Assembly (NCBI GenBank): GCA_046074525.1
Contig: JBJTOK010000038.1
Location: 124,001 to 188,000, forward strand
Direction: 5' to 3'
Length of the DNA: 64,000 nucleotides
Origin: JAHEZL01 sp046074525
Lineage (GTDB): Bacteria > Bacteroidota > Bacteroidia > Flavobacteriales_C > GCA-002722245
In this document: positions 1 through 7,741 of the stretch, piece by piece
How the letters are laid out: every line of letters starts with the position of its first letter
Position numbering within the stretch: the stretch's first letter is position 1
Notes under the pieces: generated by a model
The model's database searches: none
The model's input: only the letters and a program-made list of their open reading frames with translations
What the model was told of the DNA's origin: nothing
Program-made: the position numbers and the translations under genes

Positions 1-1
1 A

Positions 2-1558
2 GACAACGTAGTAAACTATCAGCATACCGAAGGTGGTATTGATTATAACGCTTGTTTGGTAGGCTCATTGGCTTACATCATGTCGGTATTATCACCGGTA
101 GACACCAATAAGTTCTCTCCCCATAAATCTCCAAACCTCGGTTCCTCACAATCGATCTGCGGTGTGTCGAGCATTGTTTTGCCTACTGGGATTGCTACAG
201 ATGGCAAGAAAACTTTTACCTGGTACAAAGACAATGTGGTAGTGCAAAACGCTTCCACTTCAGCCAATACTTATACTGTAACCACTCCAGGCACTTACAA
301 ATGCGTACTGGATTCTGCTGGAAAATGGAATACACAAGGCAGCGTAGTCATCACTGGCACGATAGGAACAGTTAATTTAGGCTCGGATATTACCTTGTGT
401 AATCCTGCATCTGCCACCTTGGATATTGGTGTAACAGGATCGGGCGTGACTTACGAATGGAAAAAAGACAATGTTGTTATCAATGGAGCTACGGGCAAGA
501 CTTATACAGTTTATAGCGCAGGAACTTACCGTGGTACCGCCATGGCTTCGGGCTGTACCAGCGTTTACGATGATGTGGTAGTGACTTCCTCCCTACCAAC
601 TGCCATTAACGATACAGCATGCAGTGCCGGTGAACAGGTAGATTTAGGGATTTCGGGTGCAGGCGGACCATATGAGTGGTACGATGCTGCGACCAATGGC
701 AATAAAGTGGCTACAGGAAATTCGTATTCTCCAACCATTTCAGCAAATACCACTTATTATGTGCAGGATGCGGGATCTGTAGCAGCTACAGCCGGACCGT
801 CATCAACCAGCAATTCTCTTTCTGGCGCAACTAACGCAGGAACTGTGGGTATCCGTTTTACAGCTTCAAAAGCCTTTACCATTACGCAAATGAAGGTTCT
901 GCCTTTCGTTTACAGCTGTAGCGGGAATAATGTGTCGGTGACTTTTACTTTGAAACAAGGAGCTAATACATTAGGCTCTTACACCTCCGACAATGTGGTT
1001 TGTACCGGTGTTCAAAGCGGCGCGCCTTTCAATACTTTTTACACGCTTACTTTCTCCACTCCAATCCCTATAACTGCTGCGGGGAGTTATGAGCTGACAC
1101 CAAGCGGTGGAAATGCATTGGTGTGGTTTGATGCAGGGGCCAACTTTAGCACCATGGATGCATCAGATGTAATGGATATCACTGATGATACACGCGACGA
1201 CAAAGCGGCCTCTTTTCCTGCTGTGTTCGATATTAAGATTCAGGCAGGATCAACCTGTGCGCGTACTCCCGTGCAAGCCGTTATCGATGCCAACAGCTTC
1301 CAATGCCTCACTACATCTGTAAAAACCATGAACAAAGCGGAAGTGTCTTTGTATCCGAATCCATCTTCCTCCAGCTTCAATATCCAATCGACTGATGCTA
1401 CAAAAGTAAAAGTGGTGGATAATCTTGGAAGGGTAATGACTGAGTTCAATCTTGTGGGACAACAGACTTTCGGTGAAGAATTCTCTGCTGGTATTTATCA
1501 CGTGATCCTATACAATAACGATGGTGTTGTAAGTACTTTGAAAGTGTTGAAAGATTAG
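2..1558 (+). CDS. GH9-type cellulase, C-terminal part, with Ig-like modules and T9SS type A sorting domain (5' truncated by window edge)
   Basis: The frame is open to the left edge of the window (518 residues visible), so the gene begins upstream; a TTG at 56 is internal. The first visible residues contain DYNACLVGSLAYI, which resembles the conserved end of GH9 endoglucanase catalytic domains. Two Ig-like modules follow (visible residues about 45-115 and 120-195, each with a Trp-Tyr/Trp-Lys core and a closing G-T-Y strand), then a third partial Ig-like strand set and a Ser/Thr/Gly-rich beta module (about 260-420) that I do not recognise. The last 75 residues (SLYPNP, then LGR and AGIYHV) form a T9SS type A sorting domain, so the enzyme is probably exported by T9SS and surface-attached or released. 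The GH9 call rests on a short remnant; the secretion call is firm. Confidence 0.72.
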   Translation, partial: DNVVNYQHTEGGIDYNACLVGSLAYIMSVLSPVDTNKFSPHKSPNLGSSQSICGVSSIVLPTGIATDGKKTFTWYKDNVVVQNASTSANTYTVTTPGTYKCVLDSAGKWNTQGSVVITGTIGTVNLGSDITLCNPASATLDIGVTGSGVTYEWKKDNVVINGATGKTYTVYSAGTYRGTAMASGCTSVYDDVVVTSSLPTAINDTACSAGEQVDLGISGAGGPYEWYDAATNGNKVATGNSYSPTISANTTYYVQDAGSVAATAGPSSTSNSLSGATNAGTVGIRFTASKAFTITQMKVLPFVYSCSGNNVSVTFTLKQGANTLGSYTSDNVVCTGVQSGAPFNTFYTLTFSTPIPITAAGSYELTPSGGNALVWFDAGANFSTMDASDVMDITDDTRDDKAASFPAVFDIKIQAGSTCARTPVQAVIDANSFQCLTTSVKTMNKAEVSLYPNPSSSSFNIQSTDATKVKVVDNLGRVMTEFNLVGQQTFGEEFSAGIYHVILYNNDGVVSTLKVLKD

Positions 1559-1580
1559 CAATTGGAAATTTGTAAAACAA

Positions 1581-1610
1581 AAACACCGGTGATGAGCCGG
1601 TGTTTTTTGT
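1581..1610 (+). terminator. Intrinsic terminator after the GH9-type gene
   Basis: A 9-bp stem (AAACACCGG / CCGGTGTTT) with a 7-nt loop is followed by a T run, 22 nt after the stop codon. It lies between convergent genes and has an A run on the other side, so it may also stop transcription of the DUF2797 gene. Confidence 0.85.
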
Positions 1611-1623
1611 TTTCTCAATTCAA

Positions 1624-2469
1624 TTAAAACAAAACTCCCTGAATTACTTCTTCTGCGAATTTTTCATCCAGCACTTCAAAGCAAACCATATAACCAGTAT
1701 GCTTTCGGAGATTGATTACAGAACCATTAGTAAACAAAAGGTATTGTCCGCGAATACCATTAAGCTTTCCTTCCACCATGGTTTCTTTATCAAACCCGAG
1801 GCTCTTTACTTTGGCTGGATACTCCTGAACAGGATAGCTAATTTCAGTAATGGTATCATCGGCATCCTGATATTGCTGCAGGTCAGAAGGCAATTTGGAA
1901 ATCAGTTCCTTTTTCAAAGCCACCAGATCCACATCCTCTCCTCTTTCGTCCTTCAGCATTTTCTGCCAGTTGGTTTTATCTGAAATGTATTTTTTAAGAT
2001 CTGTTTCTATCAATCCCGCAAGCTGGCGATAAGGCACTGCTGCAAGCTTTATTGTTCGGCGAGCACCCTGATCAATCCAGCGACTGTAAGTATTGCTGGA
2101 ACGGGTCACCCCTACTTTAACGTCATTGGTTTGAGCCAGGTACACGCAATGCGGAACATTGTGATTTTCCTTTTCCCATTCAGGATCACGCCCCTGGTGT
2201 TCATGGGCCATACATAGTTCGGGACGTACAATGCATTCGGAGTTCCTGGGAGAATTCAAAAAACATGGATAACAAAAACCTTGACCGAAACTCTTATTCG
2301 TCTTCTTATCACAGGCAATGCACCTGATTTCATTGCTGAAAGTGAGTCGGATATTCTTCCCGATAAAATTATTGATGCAAATTTTTGATTCGCCGTAATC
2401 CAGAAAATACTTCACAGGATTTTCCAGCACTACCGGCATTTTCTCGAGTTTTCCCTGCCAAACTATCAT
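1624..2469 (-). CDS. DUF2797 family protein
   Basis: A 281-residue protein matching the DUF2797 family of Bacteroidota and Actinobacteria; its biochemical function is unknown. Visible features are a CxxC pair near residue 50 (CIAC) and a second Cys pair about 16 residues later (CYPC), which look like a zinc site, and a VYLAQ...KVGVTR...RWIDQGA block in the middle that resembles the core strands of GIY-YIG-like folds. It starts with an ATG that overlaps the stop of the upstream DUF493 gene by 4 nt (ATGA), so the two are translationally coupled. I infer a cytoplasmic protein, possibly nucleic-acid related. Confidence 0.85.
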   Translation of the reverse strand: MIVWQGKLEKMPVVLENPVKYFLDYGESKICINNFIGKNIRLTFSNEIRCIACDKKTNKSFGQGFCYPCFLNSPRNSECIVRPELCMAHEHQGRDPEWEKENHNVPHCVYLAQTNDVKVGVTRSSNTYSRWIDQGARRTIKLAAVPYRQLAGLIETDLKKYISDKTNWQKMLKDERGEDVDLVALKKELISKLPSDLQQYQDADDTITEISYPVQEYPAKVKSLGFDKETMVEGKLNGIRGQYLLFTNGSVINLRKHTGYMVCFEVLDEKFAEEVIQGVLF

Positions 2470-2729
2470 AATGCTACAATACCTTCTATATGTGAAACTG
2501 ATTTGTATCGGGCAATAACATCATCGGGAGACAACACTACCATAGTTACTGTTACGCTGGTGTATTTTCCTTTACTGGACGGCCGTTCACTGATAGTCCC
2601 CATTTCAAACAAAGGCAGCACCTGAGCTACTTTTTCGTGAGGAACAATGAACTTGAACATGTATTTCAGAGGAAATTCAAATTCAGTTTCCAGTTGTTTT
2701 CTGAGATATGCAAATTTATCGTCGGACAT
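2466..2729 (-). CDS. DUF493 (YbeD-like) family protein
   Basis: An 87-residue protein of the DUF493/YbeD family, which has a ferredoxin-like fold and is thought to be a small regulatory or allosteric module. The FKFIVPHEK and SVTVTMVVLSPDDVIARYKS segments match the family pattern, and the length is typical. It is the first gene of a two-gene unit with the DUF2797 gene, which starts inside its stop codon. The target is unknown. Confidence 0.85.
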   Translation of the reverse strand: MSDDKFAYLRKQLETEFEFPLKYMFKFIVPHEKVAQVLPLFEMGTISERPSSKGKYTSVTVTMVVLSPDDVIARYKSVSHIEGIVAL

Positions 2730-2750
2730 CCTTCAAAGATACGTTGAAAC

Positions 2751-3611
2751 TTATAATCCTTCAATAGTGTAGCTGCATAAAAAATCCTTTTGCGGGGCTA
2801 GATCCACATTGCCGAGTTTATCTTTAAACTCCCCGCTATACCCTTCTGTATCGCACACGCCCTGCCACGGTTCCAGGCAAACAAAGGGAGCTCCAACTGG
2901 AGCCCATATGCCCAGGAAAGGAAAACCCTGATGGGAAAATTTAAGCTTTTTTAGTCCGGACCTAGATTGCAAAACCATCGCTTTTGATTGAAGATTCAGG
3001 AAAATCAATGCATCATCCTTAAAAATCTCTTTGGAAAGCATAATTCTCTTACCATTGATATAGTCCTTCACAATTTTTCCATTTCTGAAGCCTTGCGCAT
3101 TAATGAGCACTTTATCGTCTTTTTCTTCCTTTTCAAATTCAATAAAGCAATTTTCCAGCTCATCAGGGCAATTGAAAGCCGGATGGCCTCCAATACCAAA
3201 GGACATACTTTCCTGACCTTTATTAATGACTCTGAAAGTAGTGATGAGTTTTGTGGCTTTGAGTTCATATTTCACCAGCAATTCAAAATCAAAAGGGAAA
3301 GACTTTTTGGTCTCAGTTGTTGAAACTAAAGCCATTTCCAGTGTATCAGCTGTTTGGCTGCGGAACTCGAAGTTCATATCACGTGCAAAACCATGCTTGG
3401 TCATAGGAAACGACTGTCCTTTCACCTTGATTTGATCACTCGCCGCCATCCCTATCACCGGGAAAAGCATAGGTGCATGTTTGCCCCAAAACCTGGGGTC
3501 GGCCTGCCACACATATTCTGTATTATTTTGCTTATTGAAATAGGAACACAACTCAGCGCCATTAAGCTTTACTTCAATTTTAACAAATTCATTTTCAAGA
3601 GAATATTTCAT
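2751..3611 (-). CDS. Aldose 1-epimerase (LacX-like) family protein
   Basis: A galactose-mutarotase-fold protein, 286 residues if started at the ATG at 3611 (MKYSLENEF). Upstream in-frame starts would add 22 residues unlike the family and are not favoured. The segments GAELCSYF, PMLFPVIG, TKHGFARD and GIGGHPAF fit the LacX/YihR-like subgroup that interconverts anomers of aldoses or sugar derivatives, with the GGHPAF histidine a likely active-site residue. It is cytoplasmic (no signal peptide). It follows the DUF493 gene's 5' end divergently from nothing; all nearby genes are on the same strand. The natural sugar is unknown. Confidence 0.85.
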   Translation of the reverse strand: MKYSLENEFVKIEVKLNGAELCSYFNKQNNTEYVWQADPRFWGKHAPMLFPVIGMAASDQIKVKGQSFPMTKHGFARDMNFEFRSQTADTLEMALVSTTETKKSFPFDFELLVKYELKATKLITTFRVINKGQESMSFGIGGHPAFNCPDELENCFIEFEKEEKDDKVLINAQGFRNGKIVKDYINGKRIMLSKEIFKDDALIFLNLQSKAMVLQSRSGLKKLKFSHQGFPFLGIWAPVGAPFVCLEPWQGVCDTEGYSGEFKDKLGNVDLAPQKDFLCSYTIEGL

Positions 3612-3782
3612 TGCAAACAGACTTTTAACTTCAAAAAATAACAAATCATTAAGAATTATGTTTCTACTTCCAGGCAACGGAACAGATTTTTCATTGTCTT
3701 AGATATAGAAACAAATTGGAGACCCAGCCACAAAAAAACGCTGCTTCGGTAGTTAAGCACTGGAGGTATGGATCCGAGAAAC

Positions 3783-3817
3783 AAAAAAACATCCGTGGTA
3801 TACCCGGATGTTTTTTT
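3783..3817 (-). terminator. Intrinsic terminator after fabI
   Basis: An 8-bp core stem (AACATCCG / CGGATGTT) flanked by A and T runs lies 20 nt after the fabI stop. Read on the minus strand it ends in a run of seven T. The T run on the other side makes it potentially bidirectional. The rest of the 3612-3836 spacer holds nothing I recognise. Confidence 0.8.
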
Positions 3818-3836
3818 GCATTAAAGCCCTTGGTTC

Positions 3837-4649
3837 TTATTCCTCAAACTTATCCATTACCGACCTGCTCACTCCAACATTGGAGAATCCACCGTCGTGG
3901 AAGAGGTTTTGCATAGTAACGAATCTTGTGTAATCGGAGAAGAGAGAAATGCAGTATTTAGCACAATCTTCAGCCGGAGCATTGCCCAGCGGCGACATTG
4001 CGTTAGCATAGTTAAAGAAGGCCATAAAGCCTTTGATACCCTTGCCAGCGGTAGTCATGGTTGGAGACTGTGAAATAGTATTGATTCTGATTTTTTTCTC
4101 GGTGCCGTAGTGGTAACCAAAGCTTCTTGCTATAGATTCCAGTACCGATTTAGCCTCTGCCATATCGCTGTAATCAGGGAAAGTTCTTTGTGCAGCGATG
4201 TAAGTCAGCGCCACTACACTACCCCAGTCGTTAATCGCATCCAGTTTCTTGGCAACCGCAAGTGTTTTATGGAAGGACAAAGCAGAAATATCTATAGTTT
4301 TTTGGTAGAATTCGTAGTTCAATTCAGTGTAATGCTTGCCTTTTCTAACGTTTGGCGACATACCGATAGAGTGCAAAACGAAATCAATTTTACCTCCGAG
4401 CACTTCCATTGATTTAGAAAACAGGTTTTCCAGGTCTTCTACCGAGGTAGCATCAGCAGGAATAATTGTAGCACCGGTTTTTTCTGCCAGTTTGTTGATT
4501 TCTCCCATTCTCATGGCAATAGGAGCATTGGTCAATGTAATCAAAGCCCCTTCAGCATGTGCTGCTTCGGCAACTTTCCAGGCGATTGAATTTTCATCCA
4601 GGGCGCCAAAAATAATTCCTCTTTTTCCTTTAAGTATTCCGTTAGCCAT
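3837..4649 (-). CDS. fabI: Enoyl-[acyl-carrier-protein] reductase (NADH)
   Basis: Catalyses the last reduction of each fatty-acid elongation cycle in the cytoplasm. The 270-residue sequence is a classical FabI of the short-chain dehydrogenase fold: a modified nucleotide-binding loop (GALDENSIAW, residues about 15-24), the HSIGMSP segment, and the catalytic Tyr-x6-Lys arrangement in YIAAQRTFPDYSDMAEAK, where the first Tyr, the second Tyr and the Lys correspond to Y146, Y156 and K163 of the E. coli enzyme. The PTMTTAGKGI loop is the substrate-binding region. It has its own consensus Bacteroidota promoter in the 51-nt gap before it and a terminator after it, so it probably forms a single-gene transcript. 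Confidence 0.95.
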   Translation of the reverse strand: MANGILKGKRGIIFGALDENSIAWKVAEAAHAEGALITLTNAPIAMRMGEINKLAEKTGATIIPADATSVEDLENLFSKSMEVLGGKIDFVLHSIGMSPNVRKGKHYTELNYEFYQKTIDISALSFHKTLAVAKKLDAINDWGSVVALTYIAAQRTFPDYSDMAEAKSVLESIARSFGYHYGTEKKIRINTISQSPTMTTAGKGIKGFMAFFNYANAMSPLGNAPAEDCAKYCISLFSDYTRFVTMQNLFHDGGFSNVGVSRSVMDKFEE

Positions 4650-4668
4650 ATATAAGTTTTAAGTGAAG

Positions 4669-4698
4669 CAAAAATAGCATAAAAGTTGACAATGCAAA
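4669..4698 (-). promoter_or_regulatory. Bacteroidota-type promoter of fabI
   Basis: On the minus strand TTTG (4698-4695) is followed after 18 nt by TATTTTTG (4676-4669), matching the Bacteroidota housekeeping consensus TTTG-N~19-TAnnTTTG. Transcription would start near 4662, about 13 nt before the fabI ATG. Confidence 0.65.
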
Positions 4699-4700
4699 GC

Positions 4701-5414
4701 TCAGGCAGGCATCAAATCACAAAACCAGAAACCCTTCGTTTTTGATTCGGGAACAGCGCAAACATCATCGGTTTTGATGATGAGCGGTTTGTATACTTTT
4801 TCACCAACAGTGAATTGAACTTCGTTTTTAAAGATCGGACCGGCGTAACAAAAAGTATGGAATTCACCATTTTCACCACAGGGATCAACAGCTGAGGGGA
4901 GTTCTTTCACAAAATCGGAATCAATCTCCCTTCCCACCCATTTTTCATCCAGATGTTCATCATTGATACAGCAAGTAATGGTTTTGAATCCTTTGACGAT
5001 AAAATCATTAATAAGGGTTTGAGTATTGATTTTCCATAAAGGGAAAACACCTTTCATTCCCACTTTAGCTAAATTGTTTTCGCGGTATGTACGTAAATCC
5101 TCCAAAAAAATATCACCAAAGATCACATGTTCAATACCTTCAGATTTTGCTTTGAGGAGCATGGCCTCCATCTGCTTTTCGTATTCATCGTTGGTTCCCT
5201 GGGAAACCGAAACTTTGAGGAGTGGAAGTCCGATAGCCGCAACTTGTTTTTCCAATAATTCCTCACGAACACCATGCATGGAAATTCTTTTAAATTCCGC
5301 ATTTACAGTAGTGAGCAGATAGCACACTTCATACTCACCTTCTTCAAAAATTTTATGCAGGCAATAGGAAGAATCCTTCCCTCCGCTCCAGCAAAATATG
5401 GCTTTCTTCTTCAT
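4701..5414 (-). CDS. Dph6-related PP-loop ATP pyrophosphatase
   Basis: A 237-residue adenine nucleotide alpha-hydrolase-like protein with an N-terminal PP-loop (SGGKDSS, residues 10-16) and the FGDIFLEDLRTYRE block typical of the Dph6/MJ0570 family. Eukaryotic Dph6 amidates diphthine on elongation factor 2, but bacteria lack diphthamide, so the name diphthine-ammonia ligase used in databases is unlikely to describe its role here. Its ATG overlaps the stop of the upstream propeller lipoprotein by 1 nt (TGATG), so the two are coupled. In Bacteroidota relatives such enzymes often accompany surface lipoproteins tied to cobalamin uptake; that link is an inference from context here. Confidence 0.82.
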   Translation of the reverse strand: MKKKAIFCWSGGKDSSYCLHKIFEEGEYEVCYLLTTVNAEFKRISMHGVREELLEKQVAAIGLPLLKVSVSQGTNDEYEKQMEAMLLKAKSEGIEHVIFGDIFLEDLRTYRENNLAKVGMKGVFPLWKINTQTLINDFIVKGFKTITCCINDEHLDEKWVGREIDSDFVKELPSAVDPCGENGEFHTFCYAGPIFKNEVQFTVGEKVYKPLIIKTDDVCAVPESKTKGFWFCDLMPA

Positions 5415-6436
5415 CAGGGCTTGAAATAAAAATCGCTTGAATTGATTCCTGCTTTGAATGACGATAACAATGTGCCATTCGCAGTATAGCGGTAGATAGT
5501 GGATTTCTGAACATAATCCATGGCGTCGGCAACATAAATCACTCCCGACAAAGGATCAACCCCTAATCCATAATAACTTCTGTTTCCCTCTGCAATCAAT
5601 GCTTGCGAAGGCAATGCAGAGGCTGTAATTGGGAATGCATACACTCCTTTATTAAGAAAATACAAAGTATCTTTTGAGCCGTTCATTTTGAGTCGCCATG
5701 GATTTCCTGAGGCAAAAGTGAAGCTCGCCTCCACCTTTAATGTAGTAGGATTAATGCGGTGCAGCCCTCCTGAAATTTTGCTATCACCACCACACAGCAC
5801 CCAGATTTTTCCATTTTTATCCTGCTGTATCGAGTTGGAAGAATAATTCACAGCAATACTATCTGTAATTACATCGGTAGTGGTGTTGATGACATACACT
5901 TTATCACGTTGCATGTTAGTGACAAAGACCTTCCCATTAGAAAGCAATATTTCTTCTGTCCAGCCTGTACATGGAATAGAACCCGAAACAGAGGAAGTAG
6001 ATAAGTCGACCACTGAAATGGCATTCGCCAAATAATCACTTACATAAGCCTTAGTACTGTTCACCGGTACAAAAAAACGAGGTGAAATCAGACCCGTAAT
6101 TTTTCCTGATGAAATGAAAGTCGAAGTATCCACCACTTCTATCTTCCCCGAATTATTTACTACGATATACAATCTGCCATTCGCAGCGTACATCGACTGC
6201 GCCACATCTCCCAGCGCTTTATTATTCACTGATTTAAAAACATCTTCCTGCGCCGAATTTGCAGCGATATCATAATAACTCACCGAGGCATTGCCAAACT
6301 GGAAATTGCCTTCATTTACGATGTACACACCAGAAGAAGTGAGATCAACTTTATTATGATCAACGGGAGGTTTGTCCTTGATACAAGAGACAAGAGAAAG
6401 GAAAATAAGAGCAATTAAAAAATGAAAAAATCTCAT
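5414..6436 (-). CDS. YncE/DUF5074-like beta-propeller surface lipoprotein
   Basis: A 340-residue lipoprotein: signal peptide with lipobox LVSC (Cys18), then repeated propeller blades with YVTN-like strands (for example VYIVNEG, LYIVVNNSGKIEVVDT, AYVSDYLANAISVVDL, VFVTNMQRDKVYVINT). The architecture resembles BtuG of Bacteroides, a seven-bladed surface lipoprotein that captures vitamin B12 for BtuB, but no TonB receptor is in the window, so ligand and pathway are unproven. It lies between a 42-residue lipoprotein gene (31 nt upstream) and the PP-loop enzyme gene (1-nt overlap), suggesting one operon. Confidence 0.8.
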   Translation of the reverse strand: MRFFHFLIALIFLSLVSCIKDKPPVDHNKVDLTSSGVYIVNEGNFQFGNASVSYYDIAANSAQEDVFKSVNNKALGDVAQSMYAANGRLYIVVNNSGKIEVVDTSTFISSGKITGLISPRFFVPVNSTKAYVSDYLANAISVVDLSTSSVSGSIPCTGWTEEILLSNGKVFVTNMQRDKVYVINTTTDVITDSIAVNYSSNSIQQDKNGKIWVLCGGDSKISGGLHRINPTTLKVEASFTFASGNPWRLKMNGSKDTLYFLNKGVYAFPITASALPSQALIAEGNRSYYGLGVDPLSGVIYVADAMDYVQKSTIYRYTANGTLLSSFKAGINSSDFYFKP

Positions 6437-6467
6437 TTTTTAAAGGTAGATAAAAATCGAGTTTTAC

Positions 6468-6596
6468 CTATTGAAAAGTAGCGCAATCTGTAATTACGCG
6501 CTTGCCTCTCTTTGCTGTATCCGAATGCATGGAAGAGCTGCAGGAAGCTGCCAACACCAACACAAAAGCCACTAAAATCAACAATAATTTTTTCAT
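6468..6596 (-). CDS. Small lipoprotein, 42 residues
   Basis: An ATG at 6596 opens a short frame ending in TAG. The protein begins MKKLLLILVAFVLVLAASC, a textbook type II signal peptide with a lipobox Cys at residue 19, and leaves a mature part of only 24 residues containing one further Cys (ITDCATFQ at the end). It is the first gene of the unit with the propeller lipoprotein and the PP-loop enzyme. No family is recognised; I see the signal clearly but no function. Confidence 0.65.
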   Translation of the reverse strand: MKKLLLILVAFVLVLAASCSSSMHSDTAKRGKRVITDCATFQ

Positions 6597-6780
6597 ACTT
6601 CAATTATTAAAAATGCACTCAAGCCTTGCTAAACAACTTGTTAACCGACATATTACTGACGGGTAACCGGAAATAATTTTTCAGTGGTTGAATAGAAAGT
6701 GTGTCGCCTATAGAACAATCAGAGGCACCCAAAGTTACAAGTTAAACGACAAGGCGCAACTTCTATTGCGGAGTTTTTAC

Positions 6781-7740
6781 CTAAAAATAAAGCCAGTGGA
6801 AATAAGTCCTCTTCCCGGGTGTAAACTCCAAAGTTGGTGCCGGAACTTTAAGGAAACCAAAAGTATTGAAAACTGTTTTCAGGAATTTATGTTTCGTCTT
6901 GATTTTAGTGAGATCGATGTCGAGAGACAAATAATACTGACTGCGTCTTTCAAAGTAAGGAATCGGTACGAGCTGTCCGTTGGAAGTAGCTGTTTTAGCC
7001 AACAGCGGATTGCTTGAACCTCCCGTCATTCCATCGGCACCATAACCTACCGCAATGTTCAGCCACTGCGGGAACTTAGTTGTTTCAGGTAAAAAGGATG
7101 CTATATTAACAGAAAACCAATAGGTTTGACCGTTGTAATCTTTCAACCATTGCTGTGATAAATTTTTCCCCAGCAAATTCGGGCGGTACTGAGCATATGG
7201 TGAAGGCATGAACGACCATTTGTAAGCGATGCGCTGCTCCTTCCACAATAACTGCTCACCAATGAACAGGGCGGCACCACCTGCATCAGCTGCAAAGTCG
7301 CCAGGAGAAAAGCCCCACTCCGAAGAAAATCCATCCATGATCTCAATAACGGTGAGATACATAAAACCCAGACTCCCTCCCCACATCAATGATTTTCTTT
7401 CATTCACTCCCGCCCAGCGTAGTGCCTTGTAGCCTGATTGTCCAACACTATATCCCGTTTGCGAATGTCCGAATTTATCCATCCCAAGCCACTCATCATT
7501 ATCATTGAACAAATGAAGTGGTGATCGCGGATAATTGGCGTACCACAACTGATCCAGCACAATTAGGGAGCCGAGGCTTCCTGCGATTTCGGTGCCAATA
7601 ACGAGATTAAGCCTTTGTTTATTAAAAACTGGAGAAGGCGTAAAAAAATTCAGTGATTTTCCGGAAAGGGAATCACGCTTTTGTGCACCGGCAGGCAATT
7701 GAAGACAAACAACAATCACCAGCAGTGCCGCAAAACGCAT
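6781..7740 (-). CDS. DUF2279 family outer-envelope protein
   Basis: A 319-residue exported protein with signal peptide MRFAALLVIVVCLQLPAGAQ; the ATG at 7740 is chosen because it gives this signal and lies 1 nt after the upstream gene's stop. Central segments DKFGHSQTGYSVG, GGSLGFMYLTVIEIMDGFSSEWGFSPGDFAADAGGA (two halves of a glycine-rich membrane-associated block) match DUF2279/YfiM-like proteins. The C-terminal third alternates aromatic and polar residues and ends in Phe, which would suit outer-membrane strands. Function unknown. It is directly downstream of the phosphohexomutase gene. Confidence 0.78.
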   Translation of the reverse strand: MRFAALLVIVVCLQLPAGAQKRDSLSGKSLNFFTPSPVFNKQRLNLVIGTEIAGSLGSLIVLDQLWYANYPRSPLHLFNDNDEWLGMDKFGHSQTGYSVGQSGYKALRWAGVNERKSLMWGGSLGFMYLTVIEIMDGFSSEWGFSPGDFAADAGGAALFIGEQLLWKEQRIAYKWSFMPSPYAQYRPNLLGKNLSQQWLKDYNGQTYWFSVNIASFLPETTKFPQWLNIAVGYGADGMTGGSSNPLLAKTATSNGQLVPIPYFERRSQYYLSLDIDLTKIKTKHKFLKTVFNTFGFLKVPAPTLEFTPGKRTYFHWLYF

Positions 7741-7741
7741 A

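Noticed and set aside
3700..3782. tRNA-like or small RNA sequence before the fabI terminator
   Set aside because: No cloverleaf, no T-loop GTTCRAxxC and no matching acceptor stem.
6597..6780. Possible cobalamin riboswitch before the lipoprotein unit
   Set aside because: Searched for the conserved B12-box and GCCACTG core on the minus strand; none is present and the spacer is too short and AT-rich.
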